DNA of 15,766 bases from an uncultured Clostridium sp. (GTDB lineage: Bacteria; Bacillota; Clostridia; TANB77; CAG-508): contig CAMNND010000012.1 in the NCBI GenBank assembly GCA_946545035.1, forward strand, positions 1 through 15,766, read 5' to 3'. Below, in pieces: positions 1 through 7,904 of this stretch (positions are counted from its first letter, which is position 1; the number at the start of each line of letters is the position of its first letter). The position numbers were made by a program, and so were the translations under genes. The notes beneath the pieces are model-generated. The model saw only the letters and a program-made list of their open reading frames with translations. It searched no databases and was not told the origin of the DNA.

Positions 1-8
1 GTAGCCTA

Positions 9-46
9 AATAACCAGTCAAAAGAATTTGACTGGTTATTGTTTTT
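9..46 (+). terminator. Intrinsic terminator of a gene left of the window
   Basis: A perfect 14-bp stem (9-22 pairing with 27-40) with the 4-base loop AGAA is followed by a T-rich tail (GTTTTT, 41-46). The tail lies on the plus-strand side, so it should end a rightward gene outside the window, whose stop may be the TAA at 7-9. On the minus strand it lies just past the ADP-ribosyltransferase stop and could also stop that transcript, although only three T residues follow the stem in that direction. Confidence 0.85.
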
Positions 47-80
47 CTTATTAAACTAAATTTATTTGGAAATATTATAG

Positions 81-1976
81 TTAAATTATTTTTTCTTCCG
101 CATCAATTTCTTGTCTAGCTTGTTGTACAATCTTAGGTTCCATTTCTCCTGTAATAATAAAACCACGTTTGTTTTCTATAAATTCTCCATTTTCAAATTG
201 GTAGTGGATAATTGGAGAAATTGATTCTGTTATTTCAAAATCTTGCATATCTTGAGAAATAAGAAGTATTTCTTTTGTACCATTAGGATCTGCAGGATTA
301 GCTTCTAGTAAAAAGCGTTCATATTCCATTTCACTACGAACTTTTATTGGTAAGATTTTTACAGGAGTTCCTTTTTTCAAATGTATTTTATAAAGTGTTG
401 GCTGATCTCCACCAAAGTGTAGTGCTTTTTGAGGTTGTAAGGATGTTGATATAAAAGAACCTTTTGCAATGATTTGAGGGTTTCTTAAGTATTTCGAATC
501 AACGCCTCTGTATACAGTAATATCTTCAGGAAGGACGATGGCATCCTGAGGAATATCTTGTATGATTTTGATAACATTCTTTAGTCTACCAATAAGATCA
601 TACATTAGTGGATTAAACGTTTCTGGTTCCTTTACAGTTTTTTTCGAATAATCTATTGATCTTAAAAAATCAGAAATTATTTCATTTGGAAAAATTTGGT
701 TTAGCATTGATTTAAACTTTTCATAATATTCACTATCTTTACGCATTGAGTCATTTTGAATCATATGACAATGAGAAAAAATAGATTTAAGTATTGCAGG
801 AAAGTTAGGGGATTGTTCTATTTGCTTTTGTATTTCTGCATTATCCATAGCTTCAAAATTTTCTATGTTAGATATTTCATTGAGTAAACAAAATAATTGT
901 GAATTATATATAATTAAAGCATCTTTCTGATCTTCTGTAAGATTTATGTCATATTGCTCTTTTAAAGAAATAAGCAGTTGTGTATTTTTTTCATCTTGTG
1001 TTGGAGCAGATTGTTCCAGTTTATATCTTGTTTCTTCTTTTCCAGCATTATTTATAGTAGCATCTAAATTAATAGACTCTTGCATAATGTATGCTTCTGA
1101 TAGAAACTCTAAAGGTAGTGAATCTAGATTTTTTAGGTAATTTAAAAGAAATAGATGAAGTTCTGGAATAACAGGTCGTGATTCATATTTTAAAAGAGTT
1201 CTTTTTATTAAATCTTCATACTTCAATAAGTCACTTTCTCTAAAATCAAAATTTAAATCCGATTGTGTATCTACAGTGGAAAGTAAATCTAATATTTCCT
1301 TCTGAGAAGAAACTAATTTTTTCATGAATCCTTTTTGTGAATATTCAGATAAAATATCTAATTTTTTTTGCAAATGTTCCTTTCTTTTTCGTAAAGAATT
1401 GTAGGTAATTTTTAGTCGGACAAAGTCTTGGAGAGATCCAGAATCTGTCGGCAAATCTGTAATATCGAATTCAAACAGTGAAGTAACGTTTTTATCGTTC
1501 TTATCAGATAGAGTACCTTTAAATAATAATGCTCCTTTTTTACTGAAGTGTTTTATAGTCTTTTCAAGCTCTTCGATTTCTTTTTTTATTATTTCTATTT
1601 TTTTTGAAATAACACTTAATCTTCTTCTTTTGTATTCATAATATTCTTTTTTTGTAGCTTCTAACGTTCTTTTTCTTTTTTTCTCAATAGACAAACTTTG
1701 TGTTGTTAGTATTTTTCCACGGAGCATAAAACGAGGTTCAGACACAATCAAACCGTGTTCATTTGTGGTAACTTTATCAGATATTTTCATTTGATCAGCA
1801 AAACGAGCAAGCTCCGCAATTCCATCAAATATTGCAAGTCTTGGCTCTGTCTTTCCGTAATCTTCGATTTCTACTGAGTACATAACACCTACACCATTAT
1901 TCCCTTGATAAGGGGTCATTAAATTACGTAAGCCATTATCTTTAATATATTCAACAATTTCATCATATGTAAGCAT
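81..1976 (-). CDS. ADP-ribosyltransferase-domain protein, large, toxin-like
   Basis: This 631-residue protein has a C-terminal mono-ADP-ribosyltransferase (ART) fold at about residues 455-585. Seen: YRG with Arg490, the STS motif at 510-512 inside FISTSLQPQKALHFGG, and overlapping E-x-E pairs at 549/551/553 followed by FLL. This is the R-S-E signature of ARTs that transfer ADP-ribose from NAD+ to proteins; E-x-E usually goes with arginine targets. Residues 1-90 form a small unrecognised domain. Residues about 96-145 and 190-230 are Lys/Glu-rich and probably coiled coil; 240-450 look helical. There is no signal peptide or membrane segment. The ATG at 1974-1976 has GGAGG (plus positions 1984-1988) 7 nt upstream. 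A weak promoter may lie near 2014-2019. It is divergent from the 232-residue gene. The target is unknown; toxin, effector or regulatory roles are all possible. The ART call is firm, the function is not. Confidence 0.85.
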   Translation of the reverse strand: MLTYDEIVEYIKDNGLRNLMTPYQGNNGVGVMYSVEIEDYGKTEPRLAIFDGIAELARFADQMKISDKVTTNEHGLIVSEPRFMLRGKILTTQSLSIEKKRKRTLEATKKEYYEYKRRRLSVISKKIEIIKKEIEELEKTIKHFSKKGALLFKGTLSDKNDKNVTSLFEFDITDLPTDSGSLQDFVRLKITYNSLRKRKEHLQKKLDILSEYSQKGFMKKLVSSQKEILDLLSTVDTQSDLNFDFRESDLLKYEDLIKRTLLKYESRPVIPELHLFLLNYLKNLDSLPLEFLSEAYIMQESINLDATINNAGKEETRYKLEQSAPTQDEKNTQLLISLKEQYDINLTEDQKDALIIYNSQLFCLLNEISNIENFEAMDNAEIQKQIEQSPNFPAILKSIFSHCHMIQNDSMRKDSEYYEKFKSMLNQIFPNEIISDFLRSIDYSKKTVKEPETFNPLMYDLIGRLKNVIKIIQDIPQDAIVLPEDITVYRGVDSKYLRNPQIIAKGSFISTSLQPQKALHFGGDQPTLYKIHLKKGTPVKILPIKVRSEMEYERFLLEANPADPNGTKEILLISQDMQDFEITESISPIIHYQFENGEFIENKRGFIITGEMEPKIVQQARQEIDAEEKII

Positions 1977-2079
1977 AAAATTTCCTCCAATAAGTAATAA
2001 TTTTACTAAAAATATTTTATCATAATAGAATATAAAATTGAATAAAAAAGTAATCTTTATTTGTGTAAACTAACATGAT

Positions 2080-2108
2080 TTGATAAAAGTACAAAAATAT
2101 GGTATAAT
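2080..2108 (+). promoter_or_regulatory. Sigma-A type promoter of the 232-residue gene
   Basis: TTGATA (2080-2085), a 17-bp spacer and a perfect TATAAT (2103-2108). Transcription would start near 2115, leaving a leader of about 30 nt that holds AGGAGG at 2131-2136. It faces away from the ADP-ribosyltransferase gene. Confidence 0.85.
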
Positions 2109-2143
2109 TAGTTATTCGAGATATTAATAAAGGAGGAACTTAT

Positions 2144-2842
2144 ATGGAAAATGTAGATTATAATAAAATTGCTAAGATATTAAGTATGGCATTAATAGAT
2201 GACTTTAGAGGTTTTTTAATTGAGGGAATTAAACGTGTTGAAGTTCCAGACGATAAGTTACATATACAGATTGCTCTTGAAGAAATGATGAAAATTCCTG
2301 GATGGCAACATGAAAGTGGAGTTGGAGAGGTACCGACTGTCGAACTTATGAAAGAAAAAAGAGCAATTTATATAACTAAAATTCCAAATCCAACTAAAAA
2401 GGGTGAATTCCAAAGGTCAATTGGTTATATTACTGATATGTATGATGACGAAGTCGAATATAAGGGAAAGAAGATGAAAGCATATGAAATGTTGAGAAAT
2501 ATTGCAATAGGTATGGGATACGATGTTGATGAATATGATTTGTTAGAGCGAACAGAGCATAGTGTAAAAACTCCAGTAGCTGTAACCAACTATAAAGGTA
2601 ATATGAAAATAAAAAGACATAAATTAGATATTAAACCAACTCGTTCAATAAGAGAAGGAGATAAACCTAGCTTTGATACTAAGGGGAATTTAATAGGTTT
2701 CATATCTAATGGAAAATTTATAAGTGTAAATCATTATACTAGATATAGTAAGAGCAGGAGTAAAGGGCAACCTGGTGTAGAGGAGATAAATTCAAATAAT
2801 ACAAATAAGCCTGAGGACCCAGGCGAATCTAGTGATAGATAA
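2144..2842 (+). CDS. Hypothetical protein divergent from the ADP-ribosyltransferase gene
   Basis: I do not recognise this 232-residue protein. It appears soluble: no signal peptide, membrane segment or Cys cluster is seen. Residues 1-120 look folded and mixed alpha/beta, with the stretch MMKIPGWQHESGVGEVPTVE and a charged middle. The region of about 150-205 is basic and beta-like. The last 30 residues are Asn/Ser/Pro/Glu-rich and probably disordered. The ATG follows AGGAGG by 7 nt. A near-consensus promoter sits directly upstream and a terminator at 2887-2919, so it is a single-gene transcription unit. It is divergent from the ART gene across 167 bp, and no other gene shares that spacer. A linked role (partner, immunity or target-related factor) is therefore possible, but no sequence feature proves it. 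Confidence 0.8.
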   Translation: MENVDYNKIAKILSMALIDDFRGFLIEGIKRVEVPDDKLHIQIALEEMMKIPGWQHESGVGEVPTVELMKEKRAIYITKIPNPTKKGEFQRSIGYITDMYDDEVEYKGKKMKAYEMLRNIAIGMGYDVDEYDLLERTEHSVKTPVAVTNYKGNMKIKRHKLDIKPTRSIREGDKPSFDTKGNLIGFISNGKFISVNHYTRYSKSRSKGQPGVEEINSNNTNKPEDPGESSDR

Positions 2843-2886
2843 ATTTCTATTTATTTACATGCGATTGTGTCTGAAATATATTTGCG

Positions 2887-2919
2887 GTGAAGTAATAATA
2901 AATGTTACTTCACTTTTTT
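2887..2919 (+). terminator. Intrinsic terminator after the 232-residue gene
   Basis: GTGAAGTAA (2887-2895) pairs perfectly with TTACTTCAC (2905-2913) around a 9-nt loop, followed by six T (2914-2919). The T tract ends one base before the -35 box of the miaB promoter. Confidence 0.85.
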
Positions 2920-2920
2920 G

Positions 2921-2949
2921 TTGAAAAATACGGAAAAATATAGTAAAAT
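2921..2949 (+). promoter_or_regulatory. Sigma-A type promoter of miaB
   Basis: TTGAAA (2921-2926), 17-bp spacer, TAAAAT (2944-2949). The predicted transcript starts near 2956. This rules out the longest open-frame start (TTG at 2918) and makes the in-frame ATG at 2963 nearly leaderless, favouring the GTG at 2993. Confidence 0.75.
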
Positions 2950-2992
2950 AGCGATATTGAAAATGAGACATAGTTATGAGAGGAAGATTTTT

Positions 2993-4366
2993 GTGAATAT
3001 TGAAGATCAAATAGAGTATTTAAACAAAGTAAAAGCATTAAATATGGGAAAAAATTTAAAATATACAATCTATACAATGGGTTGTCAATTAAATGAAAAC
3101 GATTCTGAAAAAATATCTGGTATGCTAGAGCATATGCAGTATACTAAAACAGAAAATATAGAAGAGGCAGATATCATTATATATAACACTTGTTGTGTTA
3201 GAGAAAATGCTGAAGATAAACTTTTTGGTAAGCTTGGAGAAGTTAAGAAACAAAGAGAGCAAAAGGGAACAATAATCGCTATATGTGGTTGCATGATGCA
3301 AGAGAAACATATAATCGAAAAAATAAAAAAGAGCTACAATTTTGTTGATATTATATTTGGAACACATACAACCCATAAATTACCAGAAGATTTATATAAT
3401 GTTATATGTAACAGAAAAAAGATAATGGATATTCTAGACATAGATGGTGAGATTATTGAAGGTTTACCAATAAAAAGAAACGACAACATAAAAGCATCTG
3501 TTACAATCATGAATGGATGTAATAATTTCTGTAGTTTCTGCATAGTTCCTTATGTTAGAGGAAGAGAGCGTAGTCGTGATCCACAAGATATAATTAATGA
3601 GATTGAAGAATTGGGAAAACAAGGATATAAAGAAGTAACATTACTTGGACAAAATGTGAATTCATACAAGGGAAATGGGAATTTAGGTATTACTAAGTTT
3701 TCAGAGCTATTAAGGGCAATAAATAAGATTAAAGGTATTGAGAGAATAAGATTTGTTTCTCCACATCCAAAGGATTTTTCTGATGATGTTATTGAAGCAA
3801 TAAGAGATTGTGACAAAGTATGTAAACTAATACATTTACCACTTCAATCGGGAAGTACCGGAATTTTGAAAGTAATGAATAGAAAATACACAAAGGAGCA
3901 ATTCTTAAATTTAGCAAACAAAATGAAAGAACAAATTCCAAACTTAACCTTATCAACTGATATAATTGTTGGATTCCCTGGTGAAACAGAAGAAGATTTT
4001 GAAGAGACTTTAGATGTTGTTAGAAAAGTAAACTTTGAGCAGGTTTATATGTTTATATATTCAAGAAGAGTTGGGACTCCGGGAGACAAAATGCAAAATC
4101 AAGTACCAGATGAAGATAAACATAGAAGATTTGATAAGTTAAAGGCTTTAGTAGAGAGCCAAATAGATTCTAATAATAAAAAATATGTTGGAACAGTTCA
4201 AAAGATTTTAGTTGAAGGAAAGAGCAAGAATAATGATAGAATGCTAACAGGTAGAACTGATTCAAATAAAGTTGTTAATTTTGAAGGTGACGAAAATTTA
4301 ATTGGACAAGTGATTGAAATACCGATTATATCAGAGCATATGTGGTATTTAAAAGGTCAATTATAA
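2993..4366 (+). CDS. miaB: tRNA-2-methylthio-N6-dimethylallyladenosine synthase MiaB
   Basis: MiaB is a radical-SAM methylthiotransferase that converts i6A37 to ms2i6A37 in tRNAs reading UNN codons, using two iron-sulfur clusters. With GTG at 2993 as residue 1 the protein is 457 residues, normal for the family. The N-terminal domain carries its three cluster cysteines: Cys31 in MGCQLNEND, Cys67 in NTCCVRENAE and Cys100 in GCMMQE. The radical-SAM motif C-x3-C-x2-C is Cys176, Cys180 and Cys183, followed by the family stretch VPYVRGRERSR. A C-terminal TRAM domain, about residues 390-457, binds tRNA. The start was chosen because AGAGGAAG lies about 6 nt upstream and the promoter ends at 2949; the alternative ATG at 2963 has a poor leader. 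The gene has its own promoter and terminator. miaB next to mutS is a common clostridial order. Confidence 0.97.
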   Translation: MNIEDQIEYLNKVKALNMGKNLKYTIYTMGCQLNENDSEKISGMLEHMQYTKTENIEEADIIIYNTCCVRENAEDKLFGKLGEVKKQREQKGTIIAICGCMMQEKHIIEKIKKSYNFVDIIFGTHTTHKLPEDLYNVICNRKKIMDILDIDGEIIEGLPIKRNDNIKASVTIMNGCNNFCSFCIVPYVRGRERSRDPQDIINEIEELGKQGYKEVTLLGQNVNSYKGNGNLGITKFSELLRAINKIKGIERIRFVSPHPKDFSDDVIEAIRDCDKVCKLIHLPLQSGSTGILKVMNRKYTKEQFLNLANKMKEQIPNLTLSTDIIVGFPGETEEDFEETLDVVRKVNFEQVYMFIYSRRVGTPGDKMQNQVPDEDKHRRFDKLKALVESQIDSNNKKYVGTVQKILVEGKSKNNDRMLTGRTDSNKVVNFEGDENLIGQVIEIPIISEHMWYLKGQL

Positions 4367-4381
4367 AATTATTAAAGATTT

Positions 4382-4412
4382 AAACACATTTCATTTAGAA
4401 ATGTGTTTTTTC
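4382..4412 (+). terminator. Intrinsic terminator after miaB
   Basis: A perfect 11-bp stem (4382-4392 with 4398-4408) closes a 5-nt loop, ATTTA. The descending arm runs straight into a T tract. It separates miaB from the mutS promoter. Confidence 0.85.
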
Positions 4413-4455
4413 ATATTACAAATAAATCTTGTATATAATTTATTAAAATATTTTG

Positions 4456-4484
4456 TTGAAAAATGGCGTAAATTGGTATAGAAT
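4456..4484 (+). promoter_or_regulatory. Sigma-A type promoter of mutS
   Basis: TTGAAA (4456-4461), 17-bp spacer, TAGAAT (4479-4484); TATAGA at 4477 gives a shorter 15-bp alternative. The start of transcription would be near 4491, about 25 nt before the first mutS start. Confidence 0.7.
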
Positions 4485-4515
4485 GACCAATGAAATTATA
4501 CTTTAAAGGAAAAGG

Positions 4516-7185
4516 ATGTGGGAATTAATGGCAGAATATTCACCAATGATGCAACATTATTTGGATACAAAAAAAGAGTATAGTGATTGCGTTTTGTTTT
4601 ATAGATTAGGCGACTTTTATGAAATGTTTTATGAAGATGCAGAGATAGTTTCAAGAGAGCTTGAATTAACCTTAACAGGAAAGGATTGTGGGCAAGAGCA
4701 AAGAGCTCCAATGTCTGGTATTCCATACCATGCAGCAGAAAGTTATATTGCAAAACTTATTGAAAAGGGATACAAGGTTGCAATTTGTGAACAAGTTGAA
4801 GATCCTAAAACAGCAAAGGGCATGGTTAAAAGAGAAGTTGTTAGAGTTGTAACACCAGGAACAGTTATAGAATCAAATCTGCTTGAAGAAAAGAAAAATA
4901 ACTATATCATGTCTATATATAAAAGTGGGATTTATTTTGGACTTGCAGTTTGTGATATTTCAACAGGAGAGTTTTTATCAACCCAGATTATGGAGCATAA
5001 TAATTTTGCAAGACTTCTAGATGAAATTTCAAGATATTCACCAGCGGAGATCATAGTTTCTGATTTGATGTTTAATAGTACTGTTGAGATAGAAAAAATA
5101 AAAGAGCGTTTTAAGACATATATTTCAAAAGAAGATGAGGAATTTTTTGATGGAGAATATGAACTACTATCTGGTATGTATTCTATTATTGATGATAGAA
5201 ATGAACCAATTGGTGACAAACAACTATCAGAGAAGAAACTTGCAATATATGCAATAAACGCACTTCTAAAATATTTGGAAGATACACAAAAAACGGGTCT
5301 TGATCATATAAATACGATTAAGATATACAATACAACACGTTATATGGCTCTTGATATAAATGCAAGAAGAAATCTAGAGCTTACAGAAAAGATGAGAGAT
5401 AAGTCTAAAAAGGGAACACTACTTTGGGTTCTCGATAAAACTTCGACATCAATGGGGGGAAGAATGTTAAGACGTTGGATTAATGATCCACTTATTGATA
5501 AGACAGAAATAAACGCCAGACTTGATGCCGTTGAAGAATTAAAAGATAGTATTATTCTTAGAGGGGATATTATTGATTCATTAAAAAAAGTGTATGATAT
5601 TGAACGTTTGGCTGGCAAGATTGCATATGGAAATGCAAATGGAAGAGATTTAATTTCACTTAAGAATTCAGTAAAACAATTACCAGATATTAAACATATA
5701 CTATCGACAACTGGAGCAGGACTTTTAAAGAATATATATGAAAACATAGATACCCTTGAAGATGTGTACGAAATAATAGAAAAATCAATTGTGGATGATC
5801 CACCAATTGGTGTTAAAGATGGTGGTCTTATAAAGATGGGTTATGACCCAGAGATTGATAGACTAAAATTAGCAACAACCGATGGTAAGAAGTGGTTAAT
5901 AGATTTAGAAACTAGAGAAAAAGAAGAAACAGGTATCAAAAATTTAAAGATTGGATATAATAAAGTATTTGGATATTTTATTGAAGTTACAAAATCTAAT
6001 TTATCATTAGTACCTGATAGATATATTAGAAAACAAACATTAGCAAACGCCGAAAGGTATATAACAGAAGAGTTAAAACAGCTTGAGAATCAATTACTTG
6101 GTGCAGAAGAAAAAGTGGTTATACTTGAGTATAATGCTTTTTCAGAAGTTAGAGATTCAATTGAAAAACAGATTCAAAGAATTCAAAAGACTGCAAGCTT
6201 AGTTTCTGAATTAGATGTTATAGCATCTTTTGCTATAGTTGCTGAAGACATGAATTATGCAAAACCAATCGTCGATAATTCTGGAATAATCGATATAAAA
6301 GAAGGAAGACATCCAGTTATTGAAAAAATGATTTCTTCAAATAACTTTGTCCCAAATGATACATTTTTAGACAAAAAAGACAATAGACTTGCAATTATAA
6401 CTGGACCAAACATGGCTGGTAAATCGACGTATATGAGACAGGTAGCTCTTATAACACTAATGGCACAAATTGGTTCATTTGTTCCAGCAACATCAGCTAA
6501 GATTGGTATTGTAGATAAGATATTTACTAGGGTCGGAGCTTCTGATGACTTAAGTATGGGTCAAAGTACATTTATGGTTGAAATGATGGAAGTAGCAACA
6601 ATATTAAAAGAAGCAACAAGTGAGAGCTTAGTAATCTTGGATGAAATTGGTAGAGGAACATCAACATACGATGGACTTTCAATTGCTTGGGCAGTTGCTG
6701 AATATATAGCTGACAAAGAAAAATGTGGGGCAAAGACATTATTTGCAACACACTACCATGAATTGACTGAACTTGAAAACAAAATAGAAGGCGTTAAAAA
6801 CTATTCTATTGCAGTTAAAGAAAAAGGAGAAGATATAATCTTCTTAAGAAAGATTGTTGATGGTGGTACTGATGAAAGTTATGGTGTACATGTAGCAAGA
6901 CTTGCGGGAGTTCCTCAAGTTGTAACACAGAAAGCAAATGAAATACTTCAAACATTAGAGCGTAAAAACGTACTTAGCAAGAAATTTTCGATAGAGGATA
7001 ATGGAAAAGTACCGGAAGTTGCTGAATCTGCAAATACTACATATAATATGATTCCAGAAAATATTGATATGAATAATTATAAAATAGCAGAAGTAGCTCA
7101 CGAAATAGACAAAATAGATTTTAATCAAATAACACCAATAGAGGCTTTAAATACATTGGTAAAAATTAAGGAAAAATTATTGTAG
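4516..7185 (+). CDS. mutS: DNA mismatch repair protein MutS
   Basis: MutS recognises base mismatches and small loops and signals repair through its ATPase. Over 889 residues the full MutS1 architecture is seen. The mismatch-reading motif is Phe34-x-Glu36 in RLGDFYEMF. Connector, lever and clamp regions follow. The ATPase has Walker A GPNMAGKST at 630-638, Walker B ILDEIGRG with Asp709 and Glu710, and the THYHEL motif near 745-750. A C-terminal helix-turn-helix dimer region ends the protein. The start is ambiguous. ATG 4516 has AAAGGA 5 nt upstream; ATG 4528 begins MAEYSPMMQHY, which matches the usual family N-terminus but has a weaker ribosome site. No canonical Q-x-x-L/M-F sliding-clamp motif is visible in the C-terminal linker (about 815-860). 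mutL does not follow; a terminator and an opposing gene do. Confidence 0.97.
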   Translation: MWELMAEYSPMMQHYLDTKKEYSDCVLFYRLGDFYEMFYEDAEIVSRELELTLTGKDCGQEQRAPMSGIPYHAAESYIAKLIEKGYKVAICEQVEDPKTAKGMVKREVVRVVTPGTVIESNLLEEKKNNYIMSIYKSGIYFGLAVCDISTGEFLSTQIMEHNNFARLLDEISRYSPAEIIVSDLMFNSTVEIEKIKERFKTYISKEDEEFFDGEYELLSGMYSIIDDRNEPIGDKQLSEKKLAIYAINALLKYLEDTQKTGLDHINTIKIYNTTRYMALDINARRNLELTEKMRDKSKKGTLLWVLDKTSTSMGGRMLRRWINDPLIDKTEINARLDAVEELKDSIILRGDIIDSLKKVYDIERLAGKIAYGNANGRDLISLKNSVKQLPDIKHILSTTGAGLLKNIYENIDTLEDVYEIIEKSIVDDPPIGVKDGGLIKMGYDPEIDRLKLATTDGKKWLIDLETREKEETGIKNLKIGYNKVFGYFIEVTKSNLSLVPDRYIRKQTLANAERYITEELKQLENQLLGAEEKVVILEYNAFSEVRDSIEKQIQRIQKTASLVSELDVIASFAIVAEDMNYAKPIVDNSGIIDIKEGRHPVIEKMISSNNFVPNDTFLDKKDNRLAIITGPNMAGKSTYMRQVALITLMAQIGSFVPATSAKIGIVDKIFTRVGASDDLSMGQSTFMVEMMEVATILKEATSESLVILDEIGRGTSTYDGLSIAWAVAEYIADKEKCGAKTLFATHYHELTELENKIEGVKNYSIAVKEKGEDIIFLRKIVDGGTDESYGVHVARLAGVPQVVTQKANEILQTLERKNVLSKKFSIEDNGKVPEVAESANTTYNMIPENIDMNNYKIAEVAHEIDKIDFNQITPIEALNTLVKIKEKLL

Positions 7186-7216
7186 ATAATAAAACAAATC
7201 ATATAACGTAATAATA

Positions 7217-7249
7217 AAAAAGGATAAACTTATAAAGTTTATCCTTTTT
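7217..7249. terminator. Bidirectional terminator between mutS and the membrane protein
   Basis: A 15-bp perfect stem (7217-7231 with 7235-7249) around a 3-nt loop ATA. The arms begin and end in A/T runs, so each strand has a T tract after the stem. It lies between two convergent genes and can serve both. Confidence 0.9.
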
Positions 7250-7267
7250 GTTATTTTCGATAACTTA

Positions 7268-7810
7268 CTAATAAATTGATGATGGTATTGTTACCCATTT
7301 TCCGTTAATCTTATATACATAGAATGTATCATAAGATGTACCTTTTTTCTCTGATCCTTTGATTGTAACTTTAACACATACTTGGTAACCTGCTGTTAAT
7401 TTAATTTTTTCATCTTCATATAGTTTTTCTAAAGCTTTTTTAGAATCTTTAATTTCGTCTTTAGTTAATTTAGTTTTATCAATTACTTTGTATGAATACT
7501 TAATCTTATCGCCATAAGTATCTTCTAAGTTTTCTTTTTTCTCCTCAAGATATTCATCATCATATTTATCTTCAAGGCTCTCTCTCATAAATTCTGGGAA
7601 TGCCTTTAAATATGTTTTTGAATTGCATTTTTGTAATCCATTAAAATAATTTTTTATAGGACTTTTATATGCTCCGCCAATTAGAGATACAATTATGAAT
7701 AGAACAACAACGACTGCTGCTACGATACCTCCTATAATGGCTATTTTTTTCTTGTTGTCTCCAGTTGGTTCTTTACCAAATTCAACATCTTTTTTCGTAT
7801 CTTCGCTCAT
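7268..7810 (-). CDS. Single-pass membrane protein with a small extracytoplasmic domain, function unknown
   Basis: This 180-residue protein has a short acidic cytoplasmic N-terminus (1-20), one transmembrane helix at about 23-46 (IIGGIVAAVVVVLFIIVSLI), and an outward domain at 47-180. The outward domain begins SPIKNYFNGLQKCNSKTY and ends in a beta-rich part (YQVCVKVTIKG, YVYKINGKWVTIPS). This helix-then-curved-sheet layout recalls NTF2-like/DUF4878 domains, but that is only a resemblance. Cys62 and Cys145 could form a disulfide. The start is ATG at plus 7808-7810, with AAGGAGG (7820-7826) 9 nt upstream; a longer frame from a TTG at 7858 starts upstream of the predicted transcript and is rejected. 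The gene is convergent with mutS and divergent from the nucleoside kinase. Function unknown. Confidence 0.8.
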   Translation of the reverse strand: MSEDTKKDVEFGKEPTGDNKKKIAIIGGIVAAVVVVLFIIVSLIGGAYKSPIKNYFNGLQKCNSKTYLKAFPEFMRESLEDKYDDEYLEEKKENLEDTYGDKIKYSYKVIDKTKLTKDEIKDSKKALEKLYEDEKIKLTAGYQVCVKVTIKGSEKKGTSYDTFYVYKINGKWVTIPSSIY

Positions 7811-7841
7811 AAAAAATATCCTCCTTCTCATTAATAATATA

Positions 7842-7871
7842 ATAATAATACATGCCAATTATATTTGTCAA
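7842..7871 (-). promoter_or_regulatory. Promoter of the minus-strand membrane protein
   Basis: Read on the minus strand: perfect TTGACA (plus 7866-7871), an 18-bp spacer and TATTAT (plus 7842-7847). Transcription would begin near 7835, giving a short leader with the ribosome site at 7820-7826. Its -35 box lies 4 bp from the -35 box of the opposite promoter. Confidence 0.75.
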
Positions 7872-7880
7872 TTACTTGAC
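7867..7880. promoter_or_regulatory. Inverted repeat formed by two back-to-back -35 boxes
   Basis: GTCAA (7867-7871), spacer TTAC, TTGAC (7876-7880): a perfect 5-bp inverted repeat. The arms are the -35 elements of the two divergent promoters. It could be just the boxes themselves or also an operator; nothing in the sequence decides this. Confidence 0.4.
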
Positions 7881-7904
7881 TAAAAAAAAATATAGCGATA
7901 CAAT
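7876..7904 (+). promoter_or_regulatory. Promoter of the nucleoside kinase operon
   Basis: TTGACT (7876-7881), 17-bp spacer, TACAAT (7899-7904). The transcript would start near 7911 with a leader of about 70 nt. An A-rich run fills part of the spacer. Confidence 0.75.

Noticed and set aside
946..1140. Plus-strand open frame of 64 codons opposite the ADP-ribosyltransferase gene
   Set aside because: It lies wholly inside the larger gene on the other strand, has no ribosome site or promoter, and its Ser/Cys-rich product is typical of an antisense shadow frame.
1989..2045. Promoter for the ADP-ribosyltransferase gene (minus strand, TTCAAT-17-TAAAAT)
   Set aside because: The -10 (plus 2014-2019) is fair, but the -35 matches only half the consensus in a region of nearly pure A/T, so it was not listed as a feature.
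7811..7858. Longer N-terminus (from TTG 7858) for the minus-strand membrane protein
   Set aside because: The predicted promoter -10 (7842-7847) and start near 7835 lie inside it, and the ATG at 7810 has a strong ribosome site.
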